Below, piece after piece: positions 41,345 through 51,042 of a DNA stretch of 64,000 nt. The stretch is from UBA1672 sp964587815 (GTDB taxonomy: Bacteria; Pseudomonadota; Alphaproteobacteria; Micavibrionales; Micavibrionaceae). The stretch is taken from the NCBI GenBank assembly GCA_964587815.1, contig CAZPMH010000012.1, forward strand, positions 1 through 64,000. The letters are read 5' to 3'. Position 1 is the stretch's first letter; each line of letters begins with the position of its first letter. The notes under the pieces were generated by a model that saw nothing but the letters and a program-made list of their open reading frames with translations, searched no databases and was not told the DNA's origin. The translations under genes were made by a program, and so were the position numbers.

Positions 41345-42715
41345 ATGACGACAGAAAAAAGACAATATTTTGGGACTGACGGTATTCGCGGGCGTGCGAA
41401 TAGCGAGAAGATGTGTGCGGATATGGCATTGCGCGTTGCAATGGCTACGGCGAGTGTGCTGAAAGCATCACGCGGTGGTGATCATATGGATCGCGTTGTT
41501 ATTGGCAAAGACACACGCCTTTCAGGGTATATGTTAGAGCAGGCGATGAGTGCCGGTTTTATATCCATGGGAATGGATGTGATTCTTGTGGGGCCGATAC
41601 CGACACCCGGGATTGCAAAGCTCACGCGGTCATTGCGTGCGGATGTTGGGGTGATGATTTCGGCGTCGCATAACCCGTATCAGGATAATGGAATCAAATT
41701 GTTCGGCCCTGACGGTTTTAAGTTGGATGATGAGATTGAACTGCGTATTGAAGAGAAAATCGACCAGAATCTGTCGAGCGAGCTAGCCTCGCCTGAAGGG
41801 TTGGGGAAAGCGAATCGTCTTGATGATGCGTTGGGGCGGTATATTGAGTCATTAAAGCGTTCCATTCCAAGGCGTGGGACGCTGCAGGGGTTAAAGGTTG
41901 TTGTCGATTGTGCGCATGGTGCGGCTTATAAGGTTGCGCCGCAAGTTTTGTGGGAGTTAGAGGCCGAGGTTATTTCTATTGGCGCTTCACCAAACGGGCG
42001 CAATATTAATGACGGATATGGCGCGACGGCGACACAGGCCTTACAAGAGGCGGTGGTTGATCACGATGCTGATTTGGGCATTGCGCTTGATGGTGATGCG
42101 GACAGGCTTATTCTGGTAGATGAGCGCGGCACTAAGATTGATGGTGACCAAATCATGGGCGCTTTGGCGCTTTGGTTTAAAGATCAAGAGATATTGCGTG
42201 GCGGCGGCTTGGTTGCGACCGTAATGTCTAATCTCGGTTTAGAGCGCCTTATGGAGGCTAACGGCTTAACATTGGCGCGTACAGCGGTGGGTGATCGCTA
42301 TGTTGTTGAGCATATGCGCAAAGAGGGATTTAACCTTGGTGGTGAGCAATCGGGGCATTTGGTGCTCAGTGATTATGCAACCACGGGGGATGGATTGCTT
42401 GCGGCCTTGCAGGTGATGAGCATTTTGAAACATAAAGGCCAGTCTGCGAGTGAGGCCTTGAATGTATTTGAGCCTGTGCCGCAGCTTTTGAAGAATGTTA
42501 GATATGAGGGGCAAGACCCGTTAGAACAGGATCACATCAAAGATAGCATCAAAAAAGCATCGGCGCGTTTTAACGGCGATGGGCGATTGTTGATACGCAA
42601 ATCAGGGACTGAGCCATTAATTCGCGTGATGGCGGAAGGGGATGATTCGGCATTGGTGCACGAAATCGTCGATGATTTGTGTCAAGTGATTGCAAAAGCT
42701 GCGTCAGTGGGTTAG
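41345..42715 (+). CDS. glmM: Phosphoglucosamine mutase
   Basis: GlmM converts glucosamine-6-phosphate to glucosamine-1-phosphate on the way to UDP-GlcNAc, the precursor of peptidoglycan and LPS. The N-terminus (RQYFGTDGIRG) is characteristic. The phosphoserine Ser108 lies in ISASHNPYQDNGIKLFG, the metal loop is DGDADR, and the sugar-phosphate block is GGEQSGH. The chosen ATG at 41345 gives 456 residues; the frame extends to 41309 but the extra residues are not family-like. It is the usual follower of ftsH in related genomes, but here two opposite-strand genes stand between them. Confidence 0.95.
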   Translation: MTTEKRQYFGTDGIRGRANSEKMCADMALRVAMATASVLKASRGGDHMDRVVIGKDTRLSGYMLEQAMSAGFISMGMDVILVGPIPTPGIAKLTRSLRADVGVMISASHNPYQDNGIKLFGPDGFKLDDEIELRIEEKIDQNLSSELASPEGLGKANRLDDALGRYIESLKRSIPRRGTLQGLKVVVDCAHGAAYKVAPQVLWELEAEVISIGASPNGRNINDGYGATATQALQEAVVDHDADLGIALDGDADRLILVDERGTKIDGDQIMGALALWFKDQEILRGGGLVATVMSNLGLERLMEANGLTLARTAVGDRYVVEHMRKEGFNLGGEQSGHLVLSDYATTGDGLLAALQVMSILKHKGQSASEALNVFEPVPQLLKNVRYEGQDPLEQDHIKDSIKKASARFNGDGRLLIRKSGTEPLIRVMAEGDDSALVHEIVDDLCQVIAKAASVG

Positions 42716-42767
42716 TACTCAGGGCGTTGATTGATTGTTCTTTAAATTCAATGAGTGAAATATCATT

Positions 42768-43937
42768 ATGAATGAACAAAATAAGAGCTTGGCTCTGCTG
42801 CCTAACGGGTTTGTTGATGTTCTTCCCCCCTTTGCCGAGGCAGAGGCGCAGTCGGTTCGTACCTTGATGGATGTTTTTCGCAGCTACGGCTATCAACAGG
42901 TTAAGCCACCATTGCTTGAATTTGAGAGCAGTTTGCTTGCTCCGGGGCCGGGGGCGCGCCTTTCTTCCGAGACTTTCCGCATTATGGATCCTGTCAGTCA
43001 CCGTATGCTTGGTGTGCGGTCTGATACGACGGCGCAGGTGGCGCGGATTGTTCATTCGCGTTTGTTGAATGCGGAGCGTCCTCTACGGCTGATGTATGCT
43101 AATGATGTTTTGCGGATTAAGGGTAGCCAGTTGCGCACTGAACGTCAATTTACGCAAGTGGGGTGTGAATTTATCGGTGATCAGGATGAGATCGAAGCCG
43201 ATGTTGAGATTTGTGTTTTATCTTTGCTGGGGCTTAAGGCAGTTGGTGTTTCTGATATTACATTGGACATGACAATTCCGGGATTTGTTCAAGGCTTGCT
43301 TGATGAGGCAGGTGATAAAGCCGAAGCTATGGAAAAGGCTGTTCATCAGCGTGACTATGATGCTTTAAAAGCGATGCCTGAGCGATCCGCGCAGATTTTG
43401 GCTCAGATTATGGCGGCGAGCGGTGATGTCCCCGAAGTATTGGAAAAGCTCTCCAAAATTGAGGAAATGGCGGAGCACTGCCATCGTTTGCAATCTATAT
43501 GCGACAAAGTAACCAGTGCTATGTCGGCTCTTGGTGTTGACGATTTTACCTTGAGTGTCGATATTCTGGAGCAGAAGGGGTTTGAGTATCACAAACATTT
43601 TGCTTTTACGTTGTTCGGTTCCCATGTCCACGGTGAGTTAGGGCGCGGCGGTCGATATGATGTTGTTTTCGGTGAGGATGTTATTCCATCAGATCGTCAA
43701 GATTCTGATCATTCTTACGTTGCAAAAGGGTTTACGTTGTATATGGATACGGTTTTGCGCACGATGACGCCCGCGCCGAAAGATAATGTCGTTTTTGCAT
43801 CGCTCGGGGCCAGTTGGAATGAAATCCAAGAATTGCAAAGCCAAGGCTATATTGTTGTGCGCGGTGTGACAGATGCACAAGATGTGCCGTCGCACTGTAA
43901 CTATGTTTACGAGAATGGCGAGTTACGCGCGTTGTAG
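42768..43937 (+). CDS. hisZ: ATP phosphoribosyltransferase regulatory subunit HisZ
   Basis: HisZ is a catalytically inactive HisRS-like protein that joins with short-form HisG to form the first enzyme of histidine synthesis and gives it histidine feedback. The sequence follows the class II fold: LLPNGFVDVLPPFAEAEA, LLEFESSLLAPGPGARL, then MLGVRSDTTAQVARIV and QFTQVGCEFIG. It lacks a complete HisRS anticodon-binding domain. hisG is not in the window. It stands immediately before purA, a frequent pairing in proteobacteria. An independent HisRS is less likely given the length (389) and neighbour. Confidence 0.88.
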   Translation: MNEQNKSLALLPNGFVDVLPPFAEAEAQSVRTLMDVFRSYGYQQVKPPLLEFESSLLAPGPGARLSSETFRIMDPVSHRMLGVRSDTTAQVARIVHSRLLNAERPLRLMYANDVLRIKGSQLRTERQFTQVGCEFIGDQDEIEADVEICVLSLLGLKAVGVSDITLDMTIPGFVQGLLDEAGDKAEAMEKAVHQRDYDALKAMPERSAQILAQIMAASGDVPEVLEKLSKIEEMAEHCHRLQSICDKVTSAMSALGVDDFTLSVDILEQKGFEYHKHFAFTLFGSHVHGELGRGGRYDVVFGEDVIPSDRQDSDHSYVAKGFTLYMDTVLRTMTPAPKDNVVFASLGASWNEIQELQSQGYIVVRGVTDAQDVPSHCNYVYENGELRAL

Positions 43938-43981
43938 GTAAGAAGTTTAAAAAATTCATACAAAAAGGATGAGGTTTTATT

Positions 43982-45274
43982 ATGAGTAATGTTGCGGTAA
44001 TCGGTTCCCAGTGGGGCGATGAAGGTAAAGGCAAGATTGTTGACTGGTTGTCCTCGCGCGCGGATGTCGTTGTGCGTTTCCAAGGCGGTCATAATGCCGG
44101 GCATACTCTGGTTATTGAAGGAACTGAATATAAGCTCAGCCTTTTGCCATCCGGTATTGTGCGCCCCGGTAAAGTTTCGATGATCGGTAATGGCGTGGTT
44201 GTCAGCCCGTGGGCGTTTTTAAAAGAGATTAGCCGCATTAAAGAAAAGGGCGTTAAGATTTCGCCTGATAATTTGAAATTAGCAGAAAATGCGCATCTTA
44301 TTCTTCCTGTTCATCAAGCGCTCGATCAAGCATTGGAGATGACACGCGGGGAAGGAAAGTTAGGCACAACAAAGCGTGGTATCGGGCCGACTTATGAAGA
44401 TAAGGTCGCGCGCCGCGGTATTCGTGTTTGTGATTTGCGCCATCCCGACACGCTTAAAACCAAGCTGACGAAGATGATGTTTCACCACAATATTTTGTTA
44501 AAGGGGTTGGGGGCGGATCCTTTGGACACAAATGAAATGTACGACAAGTTGATGGAGATTGCGCCAGACATTTTGGCTTATGCTTCTACTGTTTGGAGAG
44601 AATTGGACGAAGCACGGCTTGCGGGTAAAAAGATTTTGTTCGAGGGCGCGCAAGGGACGATGTTGGATATTGACCATGGCACGTATCCTTATGTGACCTC
44701 ATCGAACACAGCGGCAGGGCAGGCATCATTGGGGGCGGGAATTGGCCCTGATGCAGTGAAATATGTTCTGGGGATTACAAAGGCTTATACAACGCGTGTT
44801 GGTTCAGGGCCTTTCCCGACAGAACAAGATAACGAGGTTGGACAATTTTTGGGCGAGCGTGGTAAAGAATTCGGAACTGTGACAGGGCGTAAACGCCGTT
44901 GTGGCTGGTTTGATGCCACCATGGTGAGGCAAGCGGTTAAAGTGAACGGCATTCACGGCATTGCGCTGACAAAGCTGGATGTTCTTGATGGTTTGGATGA
45001 GATCAAAATCTGTGTTGGTTATAAGCTGAACGGTAAAGAAATTGATTACTTTCCGGCAGGACAGTACGCCCAAGCTGAAGTTGAACCGATTTATGAGACG
45101 GTTGAAGGGTGGAGCGAGACAACGTATGGCGCGCGCAGTTGGGGCGATTTACCTGCCGCAGCGGTCAAGTATGTTCGTCATATTGAGGAATTGATCGAAG
45201 CGCCTGTATCCATGCTTTCGACCAGCCCTGAGCGTGATGATACGATTTTGATGCGTGATCCGTTTGTGGATTAA
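43982..45274 (+). CDS. purA: Adenylosuccinate synthetase
   Basis: PurA condenses IMP with aspartate using GTP, the first committed step to AMP. The phosphate loop GSQWGDEGKGK is near the N-terminus (residues 8-18) and the NAGHT block follows at once. FEGAQGTMLDIDHGTYPYVTSSNT and the GRKRRCGWFDA segments are fully conserved. The 430 residues are the standard length. It follows hisZ by 44 bases with an AAGGATGAGG stretch before the ATG, and ends at a hairpin terminator. Confidence 0.97.
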   Translation: MSNVAVIGSQWGDEGKGKIVDWLSSRADVVVRFQGGHNAGHTLVIEGTEYKLSLLPSGIVRPGKVSMIGNGVVVSPWAFLKEISRIKEKGVKISPDNLKLAENAHLILPVHQALDQALEMTRGEGKLGTTKRGIGPTYEDKVARRGIRVCDLRHPDTLKTKLTKMMFHHNILLKGLGADPLDTNEMYDKLMEIAPDILAYASTVWRELDEARLAGKKILFEGAQGTMLDIDHGTYPYVTSSNTAAGQASLGAGIGPDAVKYVLGITKAYTTRVGSGPFPTEQDNEVGQFLGERGKEFGTVTGRKRRCGWFDATMVRQAVKVNGIHGIALTKLDVLDGLDEIKICVGYKLNGKEIDYFPAGQYAQAEVEPIYETVEGWSETTYGARSWGDLPAAAVKYVRHIEELIEAPVSMLSTSPERDDTILMRDPFVD

Positions 45275-45297
45275 GCAGAGTTTTCCTTAGTTAAAAT

Positions 45298-45321
45298 CAA
45301 CCGTTTCTAAGCGGTTGTTTT
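45298..45321 (+). terminator. Intrinsic terminator after purA
   Basis: CAACCG at 45298-45303 pairs with CGGTTG at 45312-45317, with an 8-base loop, followed by four T residues; upstream A residues extend the pairing past one T-T mismatch. Confidence 0.65.
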
Positions 45322-45449
45322 ACTTTTGTTTATATCCGCCTTAGACTTTGGTTTAATCAAGGTCTTGGGTATGGTTCGTTTTCTGACATATACACCTCTA
45401 TGCTGCGTTGCTTTTCTTCTAAGTCGGTACTTAAAAGAAGGGCAGATTT

Positions 45450-47486
45450 GTGGCGCGTGAGGCTGATCAAGGAAATGGCGTTCAAAATAGCGGTTTAGTC
45501 CCGTTTGGTCAGTCTATTCGTATCGATCCGATGCGCCCGCTTGAGCGTCTTCGCAACGGTCGATCGAAGGCCTATGATGCGTTCGACTCTAATAACCGTA
45601 CAAAGAAATATATTGCCTTTGTGGCCGATAAGAAAAGTTTGCCGCGCTGGCGTGATGTTTCGATTTATTCCAAATTATTAGACACGTCCTTTTTGCGATT
45701 GATCGGTTCAGGCGTTGTGCAGTGGCCGCAGGATGGAAAGCAGAAATTTGTTTTTTTGTATGAGGCGGGAATAGGGCAATGTCTTTTGAAGCCGGGGGCA
45801 TTTGCCAAAACCACTTGGCGGCAGCCTGATATCGTTTCTTACTTTATTAAGCCGATGGCTAATATTTTAAAAGAGATGAGAGATTGTAGCTTTACGCATG
45901 GATCAATACGGCCTGACAATATTTTTTATTCAGGTGCTGACGCTAACGCACCTATATTGCTCGGCGATGGATTATCTGTACAGCCGCATAGTTCGCAACC
46001 TCCGCTGTTTCTGACATGCGAAAGGGCGTTGGCTGAGCCGATGGGGCGCGGTAATGGATCAATTTCAGATGATATTTATGCTTTTGGGGTGAGTCTTGCC
46101 TTGTTTTTGCGCAAAAATGACGAGCTTGCAGGGATGAGCGATGAGGATATTGTCTATAAAAAGCTGGAAGTCGGGTCTTACAATACACTCGTCGGAAATG
46201 AGCGGCTCCCTGCGACTTTTATGGAGCTTTTACGTGGTATTTTGCATGATGACCGCACAAAACGTTGGACTGTTGAAGATATTTTTTCCTGGCTCGATGG
46301 CTCTCGGGTTTCGCCGCAAGCCAATACGAAGCGTGTAAAGGCGAACAGACCATTTTCGTTTAACGGACGTAAATATCTCTATGCCGATACGCTTGCGATG
46401 GATTTGCACAAAGATACAGAAGCCGTTGCAAATTTGATTGAAGACGGGCAATTGACCAAATGGGTGGAAACATCGCTAAATAATGCGCAGATTTATGAGA
46501 ATTACCTTAAGGCGATTGAATATGCCAGCAGCCAAAGAAATGATCCTGATTTTGTTGCTCTTCAGGTTTCACTCTCACTTTACCCGCACTTACCACTTCG
46601 TTATCAGGGGCGATCTTTCGCATTTGACGGTTTAGGTGGATTGTTGGCTCAGGCTGTCATGGATGGTGATGAGCTTAAATTTTACAAGCAAGTCTTACGT
46701 TTAAATATTTTAGATAAGGCACTGATGGCTCGTTCACCTACTCAGGCGACATTGTTGTTTTATATGCGTCAATTTGATGGTGCGCGCTTGGCTTTGAAAA
46801 GTATGCGCACAGGCTATGGTATTGAACGTGTTCTTTATATTCTTAGCCCCAACACGCCGTGTCTTAGCCCCATGTTTGACGAGTTTTTTGTTTATAATCC
46901 TGCTTCGGCTTTGCGGGCTTATGAAAGCTTATCGGCAAGGCCGGGGCAGATTGCCTTTTATTTAGATGCTCATGGAATTGCGTTTTTCCTTTTATCGAAT
47001 GTTTCGTTAATTGAACGGTGCATGCTGAATTTAAGCGCGCCAGATAAAGACAAGCAAATTAAGGGTAATTTGAAATTTCTTGCGTCGTTGCAGAAGGTTA
47101 CCAAAACGGCGGCTCTTCCTAATATAGCAAAGGTTATGCGTGAGTCCTTGGTCGGTGTTTATAAAAGGTTCAAGCACGTCAAATTGCGTGAGAAGGTTCA
47201 GGCCGCCGTTGAGCAGGCGGCACAGGCCGGTGATTTGATTGCTATGTCTAGTTTGATTGATGATGAGCGAACCTTGGCGCGGGATAATTTTGCTTTCAAG
47301 CGTGCGATGAAGGAATACCGCATCTTGCAGGAAGAATATAATGAGTATAATCGGCGTTTGTCGCAAAAATCGTCATATGGAAAAGTCAACGGGCGCGATA
47401 CTGCAGCTTTGGTGGCGTGGACGCTTTCGACTTTGTTGACGCTGGTGTCTGTTTTTTCGTTTCTTTATGGTTATGAGATTTTTTAA
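45450..47486 (+). CDS. Membrane-anchored pseudokinase with helical repeat region
   Basis: A 678-residue protein starting at GTG, with AGAAGGG at good spacing. Residues about 35-285 follow a protein-kinase layout: the catalytic loop reads FTHGSIRPDNIFY (His150, Ser152 in place of the catalytic Asp, Asn157), the metal loop reads LLGDGLS (Asp173), CERALAEP stands where APE is expected, and SDDIYAFGVSLALFL matches the F-helix. There is no glycine-rich loop. The missing catalytic Asp suggests a pseudokinase or a kinase with altered chemistry. Residues 340-640 are helical and repeat-like, and the last 27 residues form one membrane helix. It precedes the tad locus by about 0.8 kb with a small membrane gene between. 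Confidence 0.75.
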   Translation: MAREADQGNGVQNSGLVPFGQSIRIDPMRPLERLRNGRSKAYDAFDSNNRTKKYIAFVADKKSLPRWRDVSIYSKLLDTSFLRLIGSGVVQWPQDGKQKFVFLYEAGIGQCLLKPGAFAKTTWRQPDIVSYFIKPMANILKEMRDCSFTHGSIRPDNIFYSGADANAPILLGDGLSVQPHSSQPPLFLTCERALAEPMGRGNGSISDDIYAFGVSLALFLRKNDELAGMSDEDIVYKKLEVGSYNTLVGNERLPATFMELLRGILHDDRTKRWTVEDIFSWLDGSRVSPQANTKRVKANRPFSFNGRKYLYADTLAMDLHKDTEAVANLIEDGQLTKWVETSLNNAQIYENYLKAIEYASSQRNDPDFVALQVSLSLYPHLPLRYQGRSFAFDGLGGLLAQAVMDGDELKFYKQVLRLNILDKALMARSPTQATLLFYMRQFDGARLALKSMRTGYGIERVLYILSPNTPCLSPMFDEFFVYNPASALRAYESLSARPGQIAFYLDAHGIAFFLLSNVSLIERCMLNLSAPDKDKQIKGNLKFLASLQKVTKTAALPNIAKVMRESLVGVYKRFKHVKLREKVQAAVEQAAQAGDLIAMSSLIDDERTLARDNFAFKRAMKEYRILQEEYNEYNRRLSQKSSYGKVNGRDTAALVAWTLSTLLTLVSVFSFLYGYEIF

Positions 47487-47503
47487 AAGGAGCTGTGTTT
47501 TAG

Positions 47504-48043
47504 GTGGCAAAAAAAAGCAAAGATAAAAAGAACAGTGAAGCAGCCAAAAAGCGCGGTCAGCTTTCATGGAAGATGCGTCTTTTTATGATTGTTTTATGTT
47601 TGCTCGGCATTGTTTTTTTGCCGACAACGCTGATTCTTATGGTTGGTTTGCTGCCCAGTCTTGTCTCTTTGCTAACCAGTACGCGGAATGTCGGGCCGCG
47701 CACGTCTACGGTTTTTGCGATGAATCTGGCGGGTGTTATTCCGTTTGTTTTTAAGTTATGGGATGGCACCAATGACTTTGACGCCAGTTTTGAGATTATC
47801 AGTAATCTTCGCTATGTCTCTGTGATGTATTTGGCTGCGGCGTTCGGCTATATGATTGACTGGGTTGTTACAGGTTTGATGTCCTCGTTTTTGTATCAAA
47901 AGGGCATGAGCCGCATGAAATCGATTAAGAAGAGGCAGGATAAGCTGATTGAGCAGTGGGGTGTTGAGGTGAGTGGGGGCCTGATCGGTGATAGTCAAGA
48001 TGAAAGCCCGGTGACAGAGCCGGAACGTGCAGCGCCGCGATAG
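47504..48043 (+). CDS. Hypothetical membrane protein paired with the pseudokinase
   Basis: A 179-residue protein starting at GTG with AAAAGGAG upstream. A strongly basic N-terminal tail (KKSKDKKNSEAAKKRGQ) is followed by two or three hydrophobic segments (about residues 27-56, 70-85 and 105-127) and an acidic C-terminal tail. I recognise no family. It lies 17 bases after the pseudokinase gene and ends just before a terminator, so those two genes are one unit, separate from the tad genes that follow. Confidence 0.7.
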   Translation: MAKKSKDKKNSEAAKKRGQLSWKMRLFMIVLCLLGIVFLPTTLILMVGLLPSLVSLLTSTRNVGPRTSTVFAMNLAGVIPFVFKLWDGTNDFDASFEIISNLRYVSVMYLAAAFGYMIDWVVTGLMSSFLYQKGMSRMKSIKKRQDKLIEQWGVEVSGGLIGDSQDESPVTEPERAAPR

Positions 48044-48160
48044 TTTATTGATCAATACACCATGTATCGTTATTTGAGATTTTAATCATTTCTTTACACA
48101 ATTCTTGATATCATTATGGAAAGGTGTTCGGGGTTTTGCGAACTCCTGAGTTTGGTGACT

Positions 48161-48184
48161 AAAGGCGGTTCGGCCGCTTTTTTT
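48161..48184 (+). terminator. Intrinsic terminator between the pseudokinase pair and the tad genes
   Basis: AAAGGCGG at 48161-48168 pairs with CCGCTTTT at 48174-48181, one wobble pair, 5-base loop; seven T residues in a row run from 48178 to 48184. It marks the boundary between the two transcription units. Confidence 0.8.
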
Positions 48185-48244
48185 GTGCCCGAAAACAAGA
48201 ACAAATTTGAACTAAATGCCATGTAATTGGCTGGTTGGGTAATT

Positions 48245-48766
48245 ATGTTACAGTTTATACGATCATATTTTAAGCGAAGAGACGGGGCGACTGCTATTGA
48301 ATTTAGCTTCCTGCTTTTCCCTTACCTTATTATTAGTCTCGGTATTATCGAGCTGTCTTTAATGATGACATCTGCCAGTTTATTAGAAAGTGCGACAGAC
48401 CGTGCATCGCGACAGATCAGAACGGGGCAGTTGCAACAATCGGGCGGTGATCCCGAAACTGAATTCCGTGAAGCATTGTGCAGATCGGCGGTTGTACTTA
48501 TCCGTTGTGAGGACATTGATGTTGAGGCGATAGAGTTAAGCAGTTACGGCGATTACACAGATGCAAATTTTGATGAAGACGGAAACTTTGTGTCGAGCGG
48601 TTTTGATGCGGGTGGTTCGAATAGCCGTATTTTGATCCGTGTGGCTTTTCGCTATCAGATGATTACGCCGTTGGTTGGGACGCTTCTAAACGGTGAGGAT
48701 GGTTCTACGCTGTTTATCTCCACGATTGTTATGCAAACTGAACCTTATGAATTTCAGGGGGCTTAG
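48245..48766 (+). CDS. TadE-like pseudopilin
   Basis: A 173-residue TadE-family protein with a prepilin-type N-terminus: KRRDGATAIEFSFLLFPYL, with the cleavage glycine, Glu at +5 and a following hydrophobic helix. The rest is a small globular domain with two cysteines (in ALCRSAVVLIRCEDID). TadE proteins are minor pseudopilins processed by the same peptidase as Flp and needed for pilus assembly. The ATG at 48245 was chosen; TTG at 48227 is an alternative. It ends one base before the next gene. Confidence 0.88.
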   Translation: MLQFIRSYFKRRDGATAIEFSFLLFPYLIISLGIIELSLMMTSASLLESATDRASRQIRTGQLQQSGGDPETEFREALCRSAVVLIRCEDIDVEAIELSSYGDYTDANFDEDGNFVSSGFDAGGSNSRILIRVAFRYQMITPLVGTLLNGEDGSTLFISTIVMQTEPYEFQGA

Positions 48767-48767
48767 G

Positions 48768-49304
48768 ATGATTATAAGATATTTCTCAAACTTATTTACA
48801 CGTTGGAAGAAGGAAGAAGAGGGCTTGGCCGCGATTGAGGCGAGCATGATCTTCCCTGTGATGTTGCTTATGCTGCTTGGTGTTTTTGATTTCGGAAACG
48901 CCATACTTGCAAACCAGAAAACGATTCGCGCCTCGCAGGTTGTTGCCGACCTGATCGCGAGAAACAACATTGTCACAGATGCCGATATTGCGGAGGCGAT
49001 TGAGGCGGGGCGGCTTGCGTTTGAACCTTTGGACAGCTCAGCTTTCGGTATTGATATTGTGAGTTTTCGATTTGATGAAGATGCCGATACGGAAATTGTA
49101 TGGCGTGAAACGGAAAATATGTTGGCCTTACCTGATGCCTTTGCGCGCGTCGATGATTTGCGTGATGCGGATGAAGGCGTGGTGATGGTTGCTGTTCAAT
49201 ATCAATATGATCCACTTTTTACCGGCTTTGTAGCCCAAACAATGGAGATGCAGGAAATTGCATTTAGTAGAGGGCGCTCCGGCCCGGTCGTTAACCGACA
49301 GTAA
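48768..49304 (+). CDS. TadE/TadF-like pseudopilin
   Basis: A second TadE-type protein, 178 residues. The prepilin motif is EEEGLAAIEASMIFPVMLL, with a normal glycine and Glu at +5. The later part has an acidic globular domain and ends in a VQYQYDPLFTGF strand typical of TadE/F. The start at 48768 follows the preceding stop by one base, so the two are translationally linked. The usual tadE-tadF-tadG order suggests this is the TadF-position protein. Confidence 0.83.
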   Translation: MIIRYFSNLFTRWKKEEEGLAAIEASMIFPVMLLMLLGVFDFGNAILANQKTIRASQVVADLIARNNIVTDADIAEAIEAGRLAFEPLDSSAFGIDIVSFRFDEDADTEIVWRETENMLALPDAFARVDDLRDADEGVVMVAVQYQYDPLFTGFVAQTMEMQEIAFSRGRSGPVVNRQ

Positions 49305-49353
49305 CATGCCAAATCTTTTATTGGCGTGTCTCGAAGTTCGAAAGGAAAAAACC

Positions 49354-50751
49354 ATGATTTATTTTAATATGCTGAAACATACGATTCGTCGTTACTGTCT
49401 GCACACTGCAGGGTCTTTAGCCGTTATGTTCGGTATAATGGCACCTGTTCTTATTGGTGTGGCCGGTATGTCCTTAGATTACTCGCAAGCGTTTCTTGTA
49501 AAGCAGCGCCTGTCTCAAGCGCTGGATGCGGCGGCTTTGGCCGCGGCGGCATCTTCGACGGATGGTGATGTTATTCGCCAAAAAGTTATTGATTTTATGG
49601 ATGCGAACTACCCGCCTGAAGAGGTGGGTATTACGTACGAGCCGATTGTGAATATCGTCGGTGATGAGGTGATTGTGACCGCAGATGCGCGTTATAATAC
49701 GCTTTTCTTGCGTGTTCTTGGTGTTGATTCGATTGACGTTGATGCGTCAACAACCGTTGTGCGTGAAGTGCAGGGGATTGAGGTCGTCTTGGTTATGGAT
49801 AATACTGGTTCGATGGCGACCAACAATAATATCCAAGCCTTGCGCGATGCGGCATCAAACTTTGTTTACATCATGTATGGTATTGATGTTGAGGACGGTG
49901 AGGCGGCTGATCCTTCTTCTTTAGATGGAATGGCGCGTCGTGATCGTGACTTTATTAAAGTCGGTCTTGTGCCTTACAGTGGTTCTGTGAATGTCGGGCC
50001 TTACGGTTTGGGTGAAGATTTCAACGGCGATTATTACGGCCCCGCGTTTGTTAATAATCCGCATAATTTGCAATACACAACGGCGACTAATAACAACAGA
50101 TGGTTGGGTTGTGTTTTGGCCGAGGATAATCCGGATGATACGCGCGATATCAGCGGGCCATGGGATATGTATAGATATTGTCGTGATGCTGATGACGACC
50201 CGTATTGCGATTTGAATAATAGAGGAAATGTGCGCCGTAACGCGAACTATGATTGCCCCAGAACGCCTTTGATGCCTTTATCTAAAAGCCCGAGCGCGCT
50301 TAAAACATCCATCGACACGATGAATGCGCAAGGTTACACACATGGTAACTACGGTATGACATGGGGCTATCGTGTTATTTCACCTGATTTTCCTTTTGAA
50401 GAGGGGGTTGAGTGGGGCAATAAATATTGGCGTAAGGCCGTTGTTATGATGACTGATGGTGTTAATACGATCCATCCGCGTTATTCAGCATATGGCCCAA
50501 CCCAGGATCATAATTTAAGACCCGGTGATTTGGATGATCGTTTCGAAGAGACGTGCGATTTGATGAAGGATGATGACATCCTGATCTATACCGTGACGTT
50601 TGATCGGGGTGTGAACCAAAGAACGAAGGATCTTTATAAAGAGTGTGCGACGTCTGAAGATTATTATCATGACGCGCCCAGCAAAGATGAGTTGATTGAT
50701 GTTTTCGAACGAATCAGCCGCGAATTAAGTAACCTCCATATTAGAGAGTAA
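49354..50751 (+). CDS. tadG: TadG-like pilus protein with von Willebrand A domain
   Basis: A 465-residue protein. The N-terminus carries the TadE/G-type hydrophobic helix (GSLAVMFGIMAPVLIGVAGM, with no Glu at +5) and the DYSQAFLVKQRLSQALDAAALAAA segment. A VWA domain follows, with the metal-binding DNTGSM motif near residue 150 and MMTDGVNT later. TadG is thought to sit in the inner membrane and periplasm and act in pilus anchoring or assembly. AAAGGA precedes the ATG. The gene ends at a strong terminator. Confidence 0.88.
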   Translation: MIYFNMLKHTIRRYCLHTAGSLAVMFGIMAPVLIGVAGMSLDYSQAFLVKQRLSQALDAAALAAAASSTDGDVIRQKVIDFMDANYPPEEVGITYEPIVNIVGDEVIVTADARYNTLFLRVLGVDSIDVDASTTVVREVQGIEVVLVMDNTGSMATNNNIQALRDAASNFVYIMYGIDVEDGEAADPSSLDGMARRDRDFIKVGLVPYSGSVNVGPYGLGEDFNGDYYGPAFVNNPHNLQYTTATNNNRWLGCVLAEDNPDDTRDISGPWDMYRYCRDADDDPYCDLNNRGNVRRNANYDCPRTPLMPLSKSPSALKTSIDTMNAQGYTHGNYGMTWGYRVISPDFPFEEGVEWGNKYWRKAVVMMTDGVNTIHPRYSAYGPTQDHNLRPGDLDDRFEETCDLMKDDDILIYTVTFDRGVNQRTKDLYKECATSEDYYHDAPSKDELIDVFERISRELSNLHIRE

Positions 50752-50786
50752 GTATTTTATAGATTTTTACTTCTCTATCCTTTTAG

Positions 50787-50833
50787 AAAACCCCTCTGTT
50801 ATATCTTTTACTTAGATTTCGGAGGGGTTTTTA
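50787..50833 (+). terminator. Intrinsic terminator after tadG
   Basis: AAAACCCCTC at 50787-50796 pairs perfectly with GAGGGGTTTT at 50822-50831; the loop is about 25 bases with some inner pairing. It separates the pseudopilin genes from the pilin gene. Confidence 0.8.
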
Positions 50834-51042
50834 CTTTTATTTTAAAGTAAATATATATAGATAAAATTTTATATAAATAAAAAATAAATCCTTTACTTAA
50901 ATTTTTTATTTTTTACTTGTGATTTTAAGGTTTTATTAAGTGTAGGGGTGATATTCTTAATTTATCGGTTAAGGGCTTCACATAAATTGAAGTAGGGGTT
51001 CACCGGAAATGACATTAACAAATCTTATTAAGGAGATATATT

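Noticed and set aside
50840..51040. AT-rich stretch before flp, considered as an origin or phage-like element
   Set aside because: No DnaA-box cluster, iterons or integrase-like remains were seen; it is best read as the flp promoter and leader.
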